Source: Bacteroidaceae bacterium
Lineage (GTDB): Bacteria; Bacteroidota; Bacteroidia; Bacteroidales; Bacteroidaceae
Direction: 5' to 3'
Length of the DNA stretch: 33,960 nt
Assembly: GCA_017536695.1 (NCBI GenBank)
Contig: JAFXGX010000002.1
Location: forward strand, 1-33,960
The notes under the pieces were generated by a model. That model saw only the letters and a list, made by a program, of their open reading frames with translations. It did not search any database and had not been told where the DNA came from. How positions within the stretch are numbered: the first letter of the stretch is position 1; each line of letters starts with the position of its first letter. A program made the position numbers and the translations under genes. This document shows positions 1 to 7,966 of the stretch, piece after piece.

Positions 1-438
1 CACAATGAAAATGAATGCCTAATAGTTGTCGACAACGGAGTTGTCAGAGAAATAGCCCAGCACAACAATTACCATAAAGAGGGAATTGCGCCGTCTGATG
101 TTTGCAAAGCACTGACCGAAAATTTCCCCTGGGAAAGATTCCCCGAATATAAAGATGTGCGTTTTTTATTGCGATTCAGCGACTACGTATTTAATGAGAA
201 CGGCATATTGCAAGATTGCAATATACAATGCTTGAAACCAGAGGAATATGAATCAATGACTCAGAACTCTCCTTTGATAATAGCCGTAAAGGATATTCTA
301 AAGGAGTTGAAACCATGGCCAATATGGTATATAAATGGTAAATTTGAGACAAGATACCTTAATTGGGTATTCCCTTTTAAGAGCGAGACCAAAGCAATAG
401 ACGACGAGTGGGGGAATTTAAAAAGTTGGACACATTAA
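1..438 (+). CDS. C-terminal part of an unidentified protein, possibly TonB-like end (5' truncated by window)
   Basis: Frame 1 is open from the first base to a TAA at 436-438, so about 145 residues of a longer protein are visible; internal GTG (157) or ATG starts are unnecessary because the frame is open upstream. I do not recognise the family firmly. The last 40 residues (DILKELKPWPIWYINGKFE, then RYLNWVFPF) resemble the C-terminal domain of TonB-type energy transducers: a helix, a W-x-P-type segment, a short 'nGk' turn and a final strand. That assignment is inference. No membrane segment is visible in the part shown. The base composition looks more AT-rich than that of the housekeeping genes that follow, and the downstream gene lies on the other strand. 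The gene could equally be a small accessory protein of unknown role. Confidence 0.6.
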   Translation, partial: HNENECLIVVDNGVVREIAQHNNYHKEGIAPSDVCKALTENFPWERFPEYKDVRFLLRFSDYVFNENGILQDCNIQCLKPEEYESMTQNSPLIIAVKDILKELKPWPIWYINGKFETRYLNWVFPFKSETKAIDDEWGNLKSWTH

Positions 439-499
439 AAATGGTAATAATATAGATATTGCCCCCAATGCCATAGTTGTGTCATTCTATATTTGCACT

Positions 500-608
500 G
501 TCATTGACTCGTTTTGCTTTTCGCGACCCAAACGGCATAACCTGCGGCTATGCTGCGTTTGACCTGTAGCTGCAAAACTCGTCGATAACAAAACGTTGTT
601 TTGTCATT
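500..608 (+). repeat. Dispersed intergenic repeat, copy A (related to 30108-30213)
   Basis: By eye this segment aligns over its full length with 30108-30213 in the same orientation. Shared blocks, in order, are GTCATT, CTCGTT, GCGACCC, CGG, CTATGC, a GACCT block, ACTCG and GATAACAAAAC, with GTTTTGT at the end. The right end is an inverted repeat (AACAAAAC, GTT, GTTTTGTC) next to GTCATTTCG. It starts about 60 bp after the stop of the truncated gene. It carries no reading frame. Function is unknown; it could be a miniature mobile element, a transcript-processing element or a terminator-like structure. Confidence 0.6.
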
Positions 609-673
609 TCGACCAAAAGGGAGAAATCTCATAATTAAATTCAACAGATATCTCACATTCGTTCGATATGACA
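602..673. repeat. Palindromic intergenic element (TGTCATWTCGA type), both orientations
   Basis: The left arm at 602-630 begins TGTCATTTCGACC and ends GAGAAATCTC. The right arm at 646-673 is the reverse form, AGATATCTCACATTCG then TTCGATATGACA. The two arms can pair as an imperfect hairpin. The right arm, read on the minus strand, matches 26602-26630 at all but about three positions. The hairpin lies just downstream of dprA (minus strand) and may act as its transcript end, but there is no clear T-tract. Confidence 0.55.
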
Positions 674-713
674 AAGCCATCGGCTCAACAGCTATATCAT
701 TGCTTTAAAAATA

Positions 714-1847
714 CTACCGCATCATCGCCCTGTAGCAGCCGCCGGCGACAGCCTTTACATACCCCTTCATCTCCATTTCGAACAGCAGGGGCAAAAGTCT
801 GCTTATGGGAATATCAAGCAGTACCACCAGCTGGTTTACCTGCATTCCGTCACTATCGCTGCGCAATGCTTCAATGACAGCTTTCTCCTCGGGAGTCAGT
901 TCGGGGAAGAGCTCGCCCTGCAAATCATCGGCGCTCCTTTTTTTTGATGCTACCTCCCAGTTCATCGCCTCGACAAATTCATAAGCCGATGTTATAAGTG
1001 CAGCCCTGTTACGGCTTACAAGTTCGTTGCAACCCTGCGAATAGCGGTCATTGACCCTGCCGGGGAAGGCAAAACAGTCGCGTGAATAGCTGTTGGCAAG
1101 AGATGCCGTAATGAGCGAGCCGCCTTTTGATGCCGACTCCACTACCACTGTAGCATCGGCCATGCCTGCCACCACTCTGTTACGCTGTACGAAGTTCGAG
1201 GGGAATGGTTCCGACTCACTCATGAACTCCGTAAGCAGACCGCCATTCCGGAGCATGCTCTTTGCTGTTGCGCGGTGAGCGCTCGGATATATCCTGTCAA
1301 GCCCATGCGCAAGGACACCCACCGTGGGAAGCCCCGCCTCAAGTGCCGCACGATGTGCGCATACATCGATGCCATAGGCAAGGCCGCTGACAATGAGCGT
1401 ATCAGGGACAAACTTGGCAAGGTCGGCAACGAAGTTACTGCACAGTTCCTTGCCATACTCGCTTGCATGGCGTGTACCGACAATGGAAACGACATGCCTT
1501 GCATTGAGGTCGACGTTACCCATCGAATGAAGCACCAGCGGAGCGTCGCAACACTCTGCGAGGCGACAGGGATAGGACTCATCGCCCAGACAAAGAAGTC
1601 TTATCCCGTTCTTTTCCATGAACTCCATCTCACGCTCGGCACGCTCGACAATAGAGCTGTCGGCAAGCATCGCAGCGAACTTTGGTGTGGCACCGGGAAG
1701 GATATCCTGTATATCAGAGGCATTCTCGAGCAGTTCCTTCGCACTGCCTGCCTCCTCGATGAGTTGGCGTAAAAGAGCAAGTTGCGGCACCTGCACCCGT
1801 GAGAGCGCAAGCATCGCAACCTGCTCAGTTATCATCAGTGCCGACAC
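714..1847 (-). CDS. dprA: DNA-processing protein DprA (Smf)
   Basis: DprA binds single-stranded DNA and loads RecA during natural transformation. The 377-residue protein has the Rossmann-like DprA core with IVGTRHASEYG (122-132), VSGLAYGIDVCAH (153-165), SNFVQRNRVVAGM (217-229) and ESASKGGSLITA (237-248); these correspond to the family's nucleotide- and ssDNA-binding loops. A C-terminal winged-helix domain follows from about residue 316. Length is normal. The start is either GTG at 1847, which abuts the stop of the upstream lipoprotein gene with no gap, or ATG at 1835 (residue 5). Direct abutment suggests co-transcription from the promoter at 3600-3630. An intact dprA does not by itself show competence, because it is present in many Bacteroidales. 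Confidence 0.95.
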   Translation of the reverse strand: MSALMITEQVAMLALSRVQVPQLALLRQLIEEAGSAKELLENASDIQDILPGATPKFAAMLADSSIVERAEREMEFMEKNGIRLLCLGDESYPCRLAECCDAPLVLHSMGNVDLNARHVVSIVGTRHASEYGKELCSNFVADLAKFVPDTLIVSGLAYGIDVCAHRAALEAGLPTVGVLAHGLDRIYPSAHRATAKSMLRNGGLLTEFMSESEPFPSNFVQRNRVVAGMADATVVVESASKGGSLITASLANSYSRDCFAFPGRVNDRYSQGCNELVSRNRAALITSAYEFVEAMNWEVASKKRSADDLQGELFPELTPEEKAVIEALRSDSDGMQVNQLVVLLDIPISRLLPLLFEMEMKGYVKAVAGGCYRAMMR

Positions 1848-3551
1848 TTACTTGATTATTGACTTGAATGTAGCGTCCTGAAGGTACTTGGTAAACTCAA
1901 GGTCACCGGCAGCCTTCTTTGCCATAGACGGGTCGAGCTTGATAGCCTGCTTCAAACCGTCGTATACAAATGCTATGTTTGATGTTCTTGCACCAAGAAG
2001 GGCCTTGATGTAGTATGTCGTAGCATCGGGGTTCTCTATCTTGTCGAGTGTCTCGCGCACTGTGCTGTAATCCTTGTTAAGGAGCTGTGCAAGAGCTGCG
2101 CTGTTCGTAGCCTTGTCCTCGAGAAGAGCGGCAGCACGACCATACTCGCCCTGCGCTATGTAGAGGTTTCCGAGAGCCTCGGCACCTGCCTTGGCCTCGT
2201 TGCCAAGAGCCATCAATGACTCTGCATCCGATACATTGCCCTGAAGAAGTTCGAGATAACCGAGGTTCAACTGTACCTCGGGAGCCGAAGCGTTAGCGCC
2301 GAGAGCCTTCTCGAAGTAGCTTGCTGCTGTAGCATAATCGCCCTCGTTGTATGCCAATACACCAAGATTGTTGTATGCACGATAGTCGGCAGGGTGCAAC
2401 TTGATAGCGGTATTGAATATCTCCTTCTTCTCGTTGACATCATCGGTAAGGATTGATGAATAGAGAATCTCCTCGAGAGAGAGCACCTTAGGGTCGGCAG
2501 CATACTGTTCCTGAATCTGCTCATCGGAACGGCCTATAAGCTGGTAGTTGAGAGTGATGCGTGCTCTGCGGAGCTTCGGAAGCACATCATCGGCAAGCTC
2601 GCTGTAGATTGAAGAGATATTCTTTATCTGCATCTCACGCTCCTCGGGGTCATCGTACATAGAAAGGACACGGAGAATCAGCTCCTTGTCGGGAAGTTCT
2701 GACTTTGATACAAGTTCCTTGAAGCCTTCCCAGTCCTCGGCTGTGTACTTGCTGTCCACATAGCCGTCAAGCTTAGCCTTCTTCATCTCCTTCTTTACGA
2801 ACTTTGCAGTATTCTCCTCGCGGCCTGTAGCGACATTGTCATTGAGGAGCACACCACCGTCAGGTGAAGCATAGGCCGATACCTCAACCTCATCGAGCAC
2901 CTTGTTCTCGAAATCCTTTGCAATGTCGGCCATAGCAGCCTTCAGTTCTTCCATCTCCTCGGTTGTCAGCTGTGAAGCGCGAAGGTTTGTCTGCTGAATA
3001 AGGAACATGATGTTAGCCTCCTTTGCCTGCTTGATGACACGCTGGAAAGCGTCCTCACCAACAGCGATGTTTGCAGACGCAGCAGTCTGGCGGTAGAGCT
3101 GTGATGTCGCGATACAGCCGTCGGCAATCTTGACATCGGGAAGACTGTATGTCTTCTTGCCCTTGTTCACCACAAAACGCAGGTACAGCTCAGCATCCTC
3201 CATTGCAGGAACGTAGTCGAATGTCATCCTTGTCTTGAACGAACCGCCGTTGTCATAAGAAATTACGCGGTCGTTGCCACGTACCTTCACGCCCTGGAAT
3301 GTCACAGGCTCGGCAACAGCCTCGCCACCCTCGTACTTGAGGACAGGAGTTACGGTAAGGACAGACTTCTTGTTAAACACCTTTGCAGGGAACTTGCCGT
3401 CAACAGTAACGGGAACCTCACTGCCTACAACCTCCAACACGCCAGGAGTAACGGTAAAGTACTCCGACTTCATTGCGCCCATCTTTGAGCTACATGAGCT
3501 CAATGCGACAACAGCCGCACATGCGAGCAATAGTGATAATTTTTTCAACAT
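1848..3551 (-). CDS. TPR-containing outer-envelope lipoprotein
   Basis: The protein has 567 residues. It starts MLKKLSLLLACAAVVALSSC, a lipoprotein signal with the probable acylated Cys at 20. The first ~140 residues look beta-rich. A middle segment (EVEVSAYASPDGG, followed by an N/R/A-rich stretch and FVKKEM) recalls the part of OmpA-like domains that reads 'S.aSpeG...N..LS..RA..V'. The segment from about 385 to 490 has TPR-type helices (NLGVLAYNEGDYATAASYFE, then LNLGYLELLQGNVSDAES). TPR modules usually scaffold protein complexes, so an envelope scaffold role is likely but the partner is unknown. It is the first gene of a unit with dprA and has a good promoter 49 bp upstream of its start. 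Similar proteins are common in Bacteroidales and lack a named function. Confidence 0.85.
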   Translation of the reverse strand: MLKKLSLLLACAAVVALSSCSSKMGAMKSEYFTVTPGVLEVVGSEVPVTVDGKFPAKVFNKKSVLTVTPVLKYEGGEAVAEPVTFQGVKVRGNDRVISYDNGGSFKTRMTFDYVPAMEDAELYLRFVVNKGKKTYSLPDVKIADGCIATSQLYRQTAASANIAVGEDAFQRVIKQAKEANIMFLIQQTNLRASQLTTEEMEELKAAMADIAKDFENKVLDEVEVSAYASPDGGVLLNDNVATGREENTAKFVKKEMKKAKLDGYVDSKYTAEDWEGFKELVSKSELPDKELILRVLSMYDDPEEREMQIKNISSIYSELADDVLPKLRRARITLNYQLIGRSDEQIQEQYAADPKVLSLEEILYSSILTDDVNEKKEIFNTAIKLHPADYRAYNNLGVLAYNEGDYATAASYFEKALGANASAPEVQLNLGYLELLQGNVSDAESLMALGNEAKAGAEALGNLYIAQGEYGRAAALLEDKATNSAALAQLLNKDYSTVRETLDKIENPDATTYYIKALLGARTSNIAFVYDGLKQAIKLDPSMAKKAAGDLEFTKYLQDATFKSIIK

Positions 3552-3599
3552 TGATTATTAATTAACAGTTATTTTGCGATTGTGCTCTCAAATATTCTA

Positions 3600-3630
3600 C
3601 AAAGTTAATCCTACTGGCGCAATTGTCAAA
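3600..3630 (-). promoter_or_regulatory. Bacteroidetes-type promoter for the TPR lipoprotein-dprA unit
   Basis: On the minus strand, TTTG (complement of 3627-3630) is followed after 19 bases by TAACTTTG (complement of 3600-3607). This matches the TTTG-N19/20-TAnnTTTG promoter of Bacteroidetes exactly. The start codon at 3551 lies about 49 bases beyond the -7 box. Confidence 0.75.
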
Positions 3631-3695
3631 ATCAAATAACACAGTAAAACGAAATATTTTATTTTTTTCACAAGATTAAAGGTGGTTCAGCCCAT

Positions 3696-4616
3696 TCACA
3701 TCTTGCGGTTGCGTGGATGGTGTTCGATAATCTCCTCGCGCAGGCGGGTAGAATCGATATGCGCATATATTTCAGTCGTTGCTATGCTCTCATGCCCGAG
3801 CATAGCCTGAATGACACGCAAGCCGGCACCGCCTTCAAGAAGATGAGTGGCAAAGGAGTGACGGAAGGTGTGCGGGCTGACATTCTTCTTGATGCCGGCA
3901 TCAAGGACAAGCTGCTTTATGAAGTGAAAGACCATTATGCGCGAGAGAGGTTTCTTGAGTCTTTCGCTGATAAATACATAATCCTCGTAACCGGGTTTTA
4001 TCGGTATCCTGTTCCTGTCGGCGAAGTACGCCTCAAGCTCGGCTACAGCACGCGATGAGATTGGTACAAGACGCTGTTTGTCGCCCTTACCCGTAACACG
4101 AATGAACTGTTCCTGAAGATAGAGGTCGGACATTTTCAGGGCACACAGTTCCGAGACTCGCAAGCCACAGCTGTAGAGCATCTCAATCATGGCGCGGTTG
4201 CGCTGCCCCTCTTTCTTCGAAAGGTCAATGGCATTTATCACATCATCAATCTCGTGCAGCGTAAGCACGTCGGGCAGATGCATTCCAATCTTGGGTGACT
4301 CGAGCAGTTCTGTCGGGTCCTTGTCGATAAAGCCGTCAAGCTTTAGGAAGCCGTAGAATGAGCGCAGCGAAGAGAGTATGCGGGCACGCGAACGGGCATG
4401 TATGCCGATATCGGTCAATGAAGCAAGAAAAGCAGCCAGGTCATCAATGGTGGCAGCAAGCAACTCCACACCGTTATCCTTCAGGAAGATAGAGAGTTTC
4501 TCCACATCGCCGAGGTAGGCCTCTACAGTATTCGGCTGAAGCGACTTCTCGAGTTTCAGATATACCCGGTAGCGCATAACGGGCGACTTCGCATTTATAT
4601 CAATGTCCTTTGCCAT
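3696..4616 (-). CDS. xerD: Site-specific tyrosine recombinase XerD
   Basis: XerD, with XerC, resolves chromosome dimers at dif during division. The 306-residue protein has an N-terminal SAM-like core-binding domain (about 10-95) and a C-terminal catalytic domain. All catalytic residues are visible: R153 (CGLRVSEL), K177 (VTGKGDK), H249 and R252 (HTFRHSF), H275 (LGHESI) and the nucleophile Y284 (EIYAHI). The length and the ordinary chromosomal neighbours point to the housekeeping enzyme rather than a phage or transposon integrase; XerC versus XerD is the main uncertainty. The gene is divergent from the O-methyltransferase. A TAATTTCG box on the minus strand at 4636-4643 may be its -7 element, but I found no matching -33 element. 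Confidence 0.9.
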   Translation of the reverse strand: MAKDIDINAKSPVMRYRVYLKLEKSLQPNTVEAYLGDVEKLSIFLKDNGVELLAATIDDLAAFLASLTDIGIHARSRARILSSLRSFYGFLKLDGFIDKDPTELLESPKIGMHLPDVLTLHEIDDVINAIDLSKKEGQRNRAMIEMLYSCGLRVSELCALKMSDLYLQEQFIRVTGKGDKQRLVPISSRAVAELEAYFADRNRIPIKPGYEDYVFISERLKKPLSRIMVFHFIKQLVLDAGIKKNVSPHTFRHSFATHLLEGGAGLRVIQAMLGHESIATTEIYAHIDSTRLREEIIEHHPRNRKM

Positions 4617-4685
4617 ATCTTTTTGTTATCGACCACGAAATTAGCAAAAAAAGCCGAACAGCAGAGGCGCAATAGGGATAACATT

Positions 4686-4716
4686 TTTGTCTGCTCGACA
4701 AAATGTTGTATCTTCG
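4686..4716 (+). promoter_or_regulatory. Promoter of the O-methyltransferase gene
   Basis: TTTG at 4686-4689 and TATCTTCG at 4709-4716 are separated by 19 bases. The -7 box is the TAnnTTCG variant also seen at the tRNA-Leu promoter (29922-29929). Transcription would begin near 4723, which rules out the ATG at 4703 as a translation start. Confidence 0.65.
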
Positions 4717-4756
4717 CAACCTGAAAGATTATAACTCCGTTATAAACGATGTGCAT

Positions 4757-5392
4757 ATGAGCCTGACAACACCGCTTGACCAATATATCGCCGACCACAG
4801 CAGCCCCGAGGGGGATTATCTCTACAGGCTGTTCAGGGCCACTCATGTGGAGATTCTTGCTCCGCAGATGGCATCGGGACACATTCAGGGCAGGCTGTTG
4901 AAGTTCATGGTCAAGATGATACGCCCAAGGAGGATTCTCGAGATAGGTACCTTTACCGGCTACTCGGCGCTCTGCATGGCCGAGGGGCTTGATGAGGGAG
5001 GCAAACTCTACACATTTGAGGTAGAGGATGAGCTTGAGGACTTCACACGCAGGTGGATTGAGGGGTCGGACTACGCCGATAAGATTGAATTCATCATCGG
5101 CAATGCACTTGAGATAGTACCGACGCTGGGCGAGAAGTTCGACATGGTGTTCATTGACGGCAACAAACGGGAGTATCTCGAGTACTACGAGCTGGCGATG
5201 AGCCATCTGAGCGAGGGCGGCTGGATACTCGCCGACAACACCCTGTGGGACGGCCATGTGATTGAGCCTGAAAGACAGGATGCACAGACCAACGGAGTAA
5301 GAGCCTTCAATGATTTCATCCGCAACGACAAAAGGGTAGAGGTGGTGATACTGCCCCTGCGCGACGGACTCACGATAATAAGAAAGAAATAA
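4757..5392 (+). CDS. SAM-dependent O-methyltransferase (caffeoyl-CoA OMT-like family)
   Basis: The protein belongs to the class I methyltransferases of the small catechol/caffeoyl-CoA O-methyltransferase family, which use S-adenosylmethionine and usually a divalent metal. From ATG 4757 it has 211 residues. Visible motifs are the SAM loop ILEIGTFTGYSA (60-71), the acidic strand FDMVFIDGNK, and ILADNTLWDG, which supplies the typical metal-binding Asp-Asn pair. A longer reading from ATG 4703 is open, but that codon lies inside the predicted promoter, so 4757 is preferred. The natural substrate cannot be told from sequence. The gene is followed by rbfA after 86 bases. A 304-residue reading frame on the opposite strand is a shadow. 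Confidence 0.85.
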   Translation: MSLTTPLDQYIADHSSPEGDYLYRLFRATHVEILAPQMASGHIQGRLLKFMVKMIRPRRILEIGTFTGYSALCMAEGLDEGGKLYTFEVEDELEDFTRRWIEGSDYADKIEFIIGNALEIVPTLGEKFDMVFIDGNKREYLEYYELAMSHLSEGGWILADNTLWDGHVIEPERQDAQTNGVRAFNDFIRNDKRVEVVILPLRDGLTIIRKK

Positions 5393-5478
5393 CCCCAAAC
5401 AATGCCTGACGCCCCTACCCGTTATGGCACCAGTAAGGGTAAACATATCCATTAATCTTAAAAACAGAACAATAACAT

Positions 5479-5814
5479 ATGGACAGTACAAGACAGAACA
5501 AGATTGCACGATTGATACAGAAAGAGCTCAGCGACATTCTGCTGCGCCTGGCGAAAGAGACACGCGGCATCATGGTATCAGTGAGCGTTGTACGCGTGAG
5601 CCCCGACCTTGGCATTGCCAAGGCATACCTGAGCGTCTTCCCCTCGGAGAAGGCAAACGAAGTAGTGAATCACCTGAACGAGAATATCAAGGCCATACGC
5701 TTCGAGCTCGGCAACAGAGTGCGCCACCAGCTCCGCATCATTCCCGAGATACGTTTCTACATCGATGACTCACTCGACTACATCGAGAATATCGACAAAC
5801 TTCTGAGAGAGTAA
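5479..5814 (+). CDS. rbfA: Ribosome-binding factor A
   Basis: RbfA binds the maturing 30S subunit near the 5' end of 16S rRNA and is needed for efficient processing and cold growth. The protein has 111 residues, the normal size for this single KH-like domain family. It carries RQNKIARLIQKELSDILL at the start, the VSVVRVSPDLGIAKAYLSVF strand and the C-terminal LRIIPEIRFYIDDSLDY, which is the family's 'P.L.F..D.s' ending. The ATG at 5479 follows an A-rich leader, as is usual in Bacteroidetes. The permease gene follows 24 bases later, so the two are probably co-transcribed. Confidence 0.93.
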   Translation: MDSTRQNKIARLIQKELSDILLRLAKETRGIMVSVSVVRVSPDLGIAKAYLSVFPSEKANEVVNHLNENIKAIRFELGNRVRHQLRIIPEIRFYIDDSLDYIENIDKLLRE

Positions 5815-5838
5815 AGGACCGATAGACAACACCATATC

Positions 5839-7062
5839 ATGAACCTGTCGCTATACATTGCCAAGCGGTACCTCTTCTCGAAGAAGAGCCACCAGGTAAT
5901 AAACATTATCTCAGGGGTAGCCATTGCGGGCATCGCATTGGCAACGGCAGCCATGATATGCACCTTGTCGGTATTCAACGGATTTCAGGGACTTGTGGCC
6001 GAACAGTTCACTGCCTTTGACCCTGATATAAGAATAATGGCAGACAAGGGAAAGAGTTTCATGAACGACAGCCCTGAAATGGAGGCCATTGCCAGACTCG
6101 AGGGCGTGGAGACTGTATCGTTCTGCATCGAGGACAAAGCACTCGTTGAATATGACGGCCGACAGGTTATCGCAACCATAAAGGGCGTAGACCAGCACTA
6201 TGCAGAGCTGACGAACATAGGAGAGGCTCTGCGCGGCAGCGGTGAATTCATACTACAGGATGAACTGAACTCCTATGGCATACCAAGCGCCGAACTGATG
6301 AGCGAGCTCGGGTGCGGGATACATTTTACCGAGCCTCTTGAGGTATACTCGCCCACACGCGGACGAAAGGTTAACCTGACAATGCCCGCACGCAACTTCA
6401 AGAAGGAGTACCTGCACTCCTCGGGGCTGATATTCATCATAAACCAGCCAAAATACGCAAGGCACATCATCACTTCGGATGAGTTCGCCCGCAAGCTGTT
6501 CCGCCGCAGCGACAACGAGGTGACATCAATGGAGATTAAGGTAAAGGAGGGGAGTGATATCGCGGACATCCAACAGCAGATTGCACTGCTGTTGGGCGAG
6601 GGATACACCGTACAGGACCGCTACGAACAGCAGAACGATGTGTACAAGGTAATGCAGATAGAGAAACTCATCTCATATATATTCCTTACATTCATACTCC
6701 TTGTAGCATGCTTCAACATCGTGGGCTCGCTATCCATGCTCATCATCGAGAAACAGGACAACATGAATACTCTGCGCAGCATGGGTGCCGACAAGAAGAC
6801 AGTCTCGAATATCTTCGTATACGAAGGCATCATAATATCGGCACTTGGAGCCCTTGCGGGAATTGTTGCAGGAATTGCACTATGCCTTGCGCAACAGCAT
6901 TTCGGTATAATTTCAATGGGCGGGGATGGTGCATTTGTCGTTGACAGCTATCCTGTCGAGGTACACCTCAATGACATCATAACGACATTCTTCACAGTGC
7001 TTGCGGTGGGTATCGCTGCCGTGTGGTTACCGGTAAGAATACTGACAAGAAAACTTCTATAA
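5839..7062 (+). CDS. ABC transporter permease, LolC/LolE-like (FtsX/MacB family)
   Basis: The protein has 407 residues. A first transmembrane helix lies at about 21-45 (INIISGVAIAGIALATAAMI), followed by a large periplasmic domain (about 46-270). Three C-terminal helices follow near 275-297, 327-350 and 378-400, which is the LolC/E and MacB layout. The FtsX-domain cytoplasmic loop is visible as DNMNTLRSMGADKKTVSNIF. The family moves lipoproteins from the inner membrane to a periplasmic carrier, or exports other substrates. No ATPase gene is adjacent, so the partner must be encoded elsewhere. Its last nine bases are part of the 50-bp palindrome shared with murI. Identification as a Lol permease is likely but not certain. 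Confidence 0.85.
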   Translation: MNLSLYIAKRYLFSKKSHQVINIISGVAIAGIALATAAMICTLSVFNGFQGLVAEQFTAFDPDIRIMADKGKSFMNDSPEMEAIARLEGVETVSFCIEDKALVEYDGRQVIATIKGVDQHYAELTNIGEALRGSGEFILQDELNSYGIPSAELMSELGCGIHFTEPLEVYSPTRGRKVNLTMPARNFKKEYLHSSGLIFIINQPKYARHIITSDEFARKLFRRSDNEVTSMEIKVKEGSDIADIQQQIALLLGEGYTVQDRYEQQNDVYKVMQIEKLISYIFLTFILLVACFNIVGSLSMLIIEKQDNMNTLRSMGADKKTVSNIFVYEGIIISALGALAGIVAGIALCLAQQHFGIISMGGDGAFVVDSYPVEVHLNDIITTFFTVLAVGIAAVWLPVRILTRKLL

Positions 7063-7103
7063 TTGAATGAGCGCCCCGCGGGGCGCTCATTCAATTATAG
7101 AAG
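7054..7103. terminator. Perfect 50-bp palindrome over two converging stop codons, probable bidirectional terminator
   Basis: Bases 7054-7078 are the exact reverse complement of 7079-7103. The core is GAGCGCCCCGCGGGGCGCTC, flanked on each side by AT-rich arms. The last two sense codons and the stop of the permease gene (7054-7062) and of murI (7095-7103) lie inside the arms, so both proteins end Leu-Leu-stop. RNA from either side would form the same hairpin. There is no strong T-tract, so termination may depend on stem strength or on Rho. Confidence 0.75.
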
Positions 7104-7943
7104 AGTCACAGTCTTTACCTCGATTTGCTGATTGAGGAAAAGTGACGCCTGGTCACCGAACTTGCCGTCGGCCTCTGTGGTGCAGAACAGTGTCGTGCCG
7201 CCCTTGGTGCAGAGAGCCTCCATGTCGGGATGATTCTCAAGATACCTCTTCAGTGAACTTGCAACTGCAGTTCCCTGTGTAATCAGTTTGACACCCTCGG
7301 GAGTATACTTCCTTATCTTATCCAATAGAATGGGATAATGGGTACATCCCAGAATTATTGCATCAATCTCGGGGTCGCGCTCAAGCAGCCTGTCGACATG
7401 ACGTTTTACAAAGTAGTCGGCACCATCGCTGGCATATTCGTTAGTCTCGACAAGCGGCACCCACATAGGGCACGCCTCGCCTGTGACCTCGATATCGGGG
7501 AACAGCTTGCGTATCTCCAACGGATAGGAGTGTGACTTAATTGTACCCTCTGTAGCCAACACACCCACATGGCGGCTCTTTGTCGCGTCGCCTATGCACT
7601 CCACCGTGGGGCGTATTATACCAAGAACACGTCGGTTGGGGTCGAGCAACGGGATATCGACCTGCTGTATCGTGCGGAGAGCCTTGGCTGATGCGGTGTT
7701 GCAGGCAAGGATTACCAACTGGCAACCCTGCTGGAAGAGATAACGCACCGCCTGACGCGTAAACTCATACACCACATCGAAGGAGCGTGTACCATAAGGA
7801 GTACGCGCATTGTCGCCAAGATAGATGTAATCGTACTGAGGCAACAGTTTCTGTATCTCATCATATATGGTAAGGCCGCCATAACCCGAGTCAAAGATTC
7901 CTATCGGGCCGGCACTCTTGGATAACTGCAGGAAATCGCTCAT
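7095..7943 (-). CDS. murI: Glutamate racemase
   Basis: MurI interconverts L- and D-glutamate, supplying D-Glu for the peptidoglycan stem peptide. The protein has 282 residues. It carries the N-terminal IGIFDSGYGGLTI (14-26), the first catalytic cysteine at 81 (LACNTAS) and the second at 200 (LGCTHYP), with NARTPYG at 45-51; all family key residues are present. It is the last gene of the envelope cluster, 23 bases after the third Skp-like gene. Its 3' end forms one arm of the 50-bp palindrome. Confidence is high. Confidence 0.95.
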   Translation of the reverse strand: MSDFLQLSKSAGPIGIFDSGYGGLTIYDEIQKLLPQYDYIYLGDNARTPYGTRSFDVVYEFTRQAVRYLFQQGCQLVILACNTASAKALRTIQQVDIPLLDPNRRVLGIIRPTVECIGDATKSRHVGVLATEGTIKSHSYPLEIRKLFPDIEVTGEACPMWVPLVETNEYASDGADYFVKRHVDRLLERDPEIDAIILGCTHYPILLDKIRKYTPEGVKLITQGTAVASSLKRYLENHPDMEALCTKGGTTLFCTTEADGKFGDQASLFLNQQIEVKTVTLL

Positions 7944-7966
7944 GGTGTTCCGGTTTTATTACTTTA

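Larger units (their letters stand above)
439..713. other. Intergenic stretch between two convergent genes, filled by two repeat elements
   Basis: No coding sequence is supported here. The stretch lies between the end of the truncated gene at 438 and the dprA stop at 714. Most of it is made of two repeat elements described separately (500-608 and 602-673), both with relatives near 30.1 kb or 26.6 kb. A short plus-strand reading frame at 668-877 overlaps dprA antisense and is not credible. Confidence 0.6.

Noticed and set aside
3696-4616. Tyrosine recombinase as the integrase of a mobile element
   Set aside because: Length, full XerD-type motifs and conserved housekeeping neighbours fit the chromosomal XerD; no attachment repeats or cargo are visible.
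4595-5509. 304-residue minus-strand reading frame
   Set aside because: It is antisense to the O-methyltransferase gene, overlaps its promoter, and its translation has no recognisable domain or signal.
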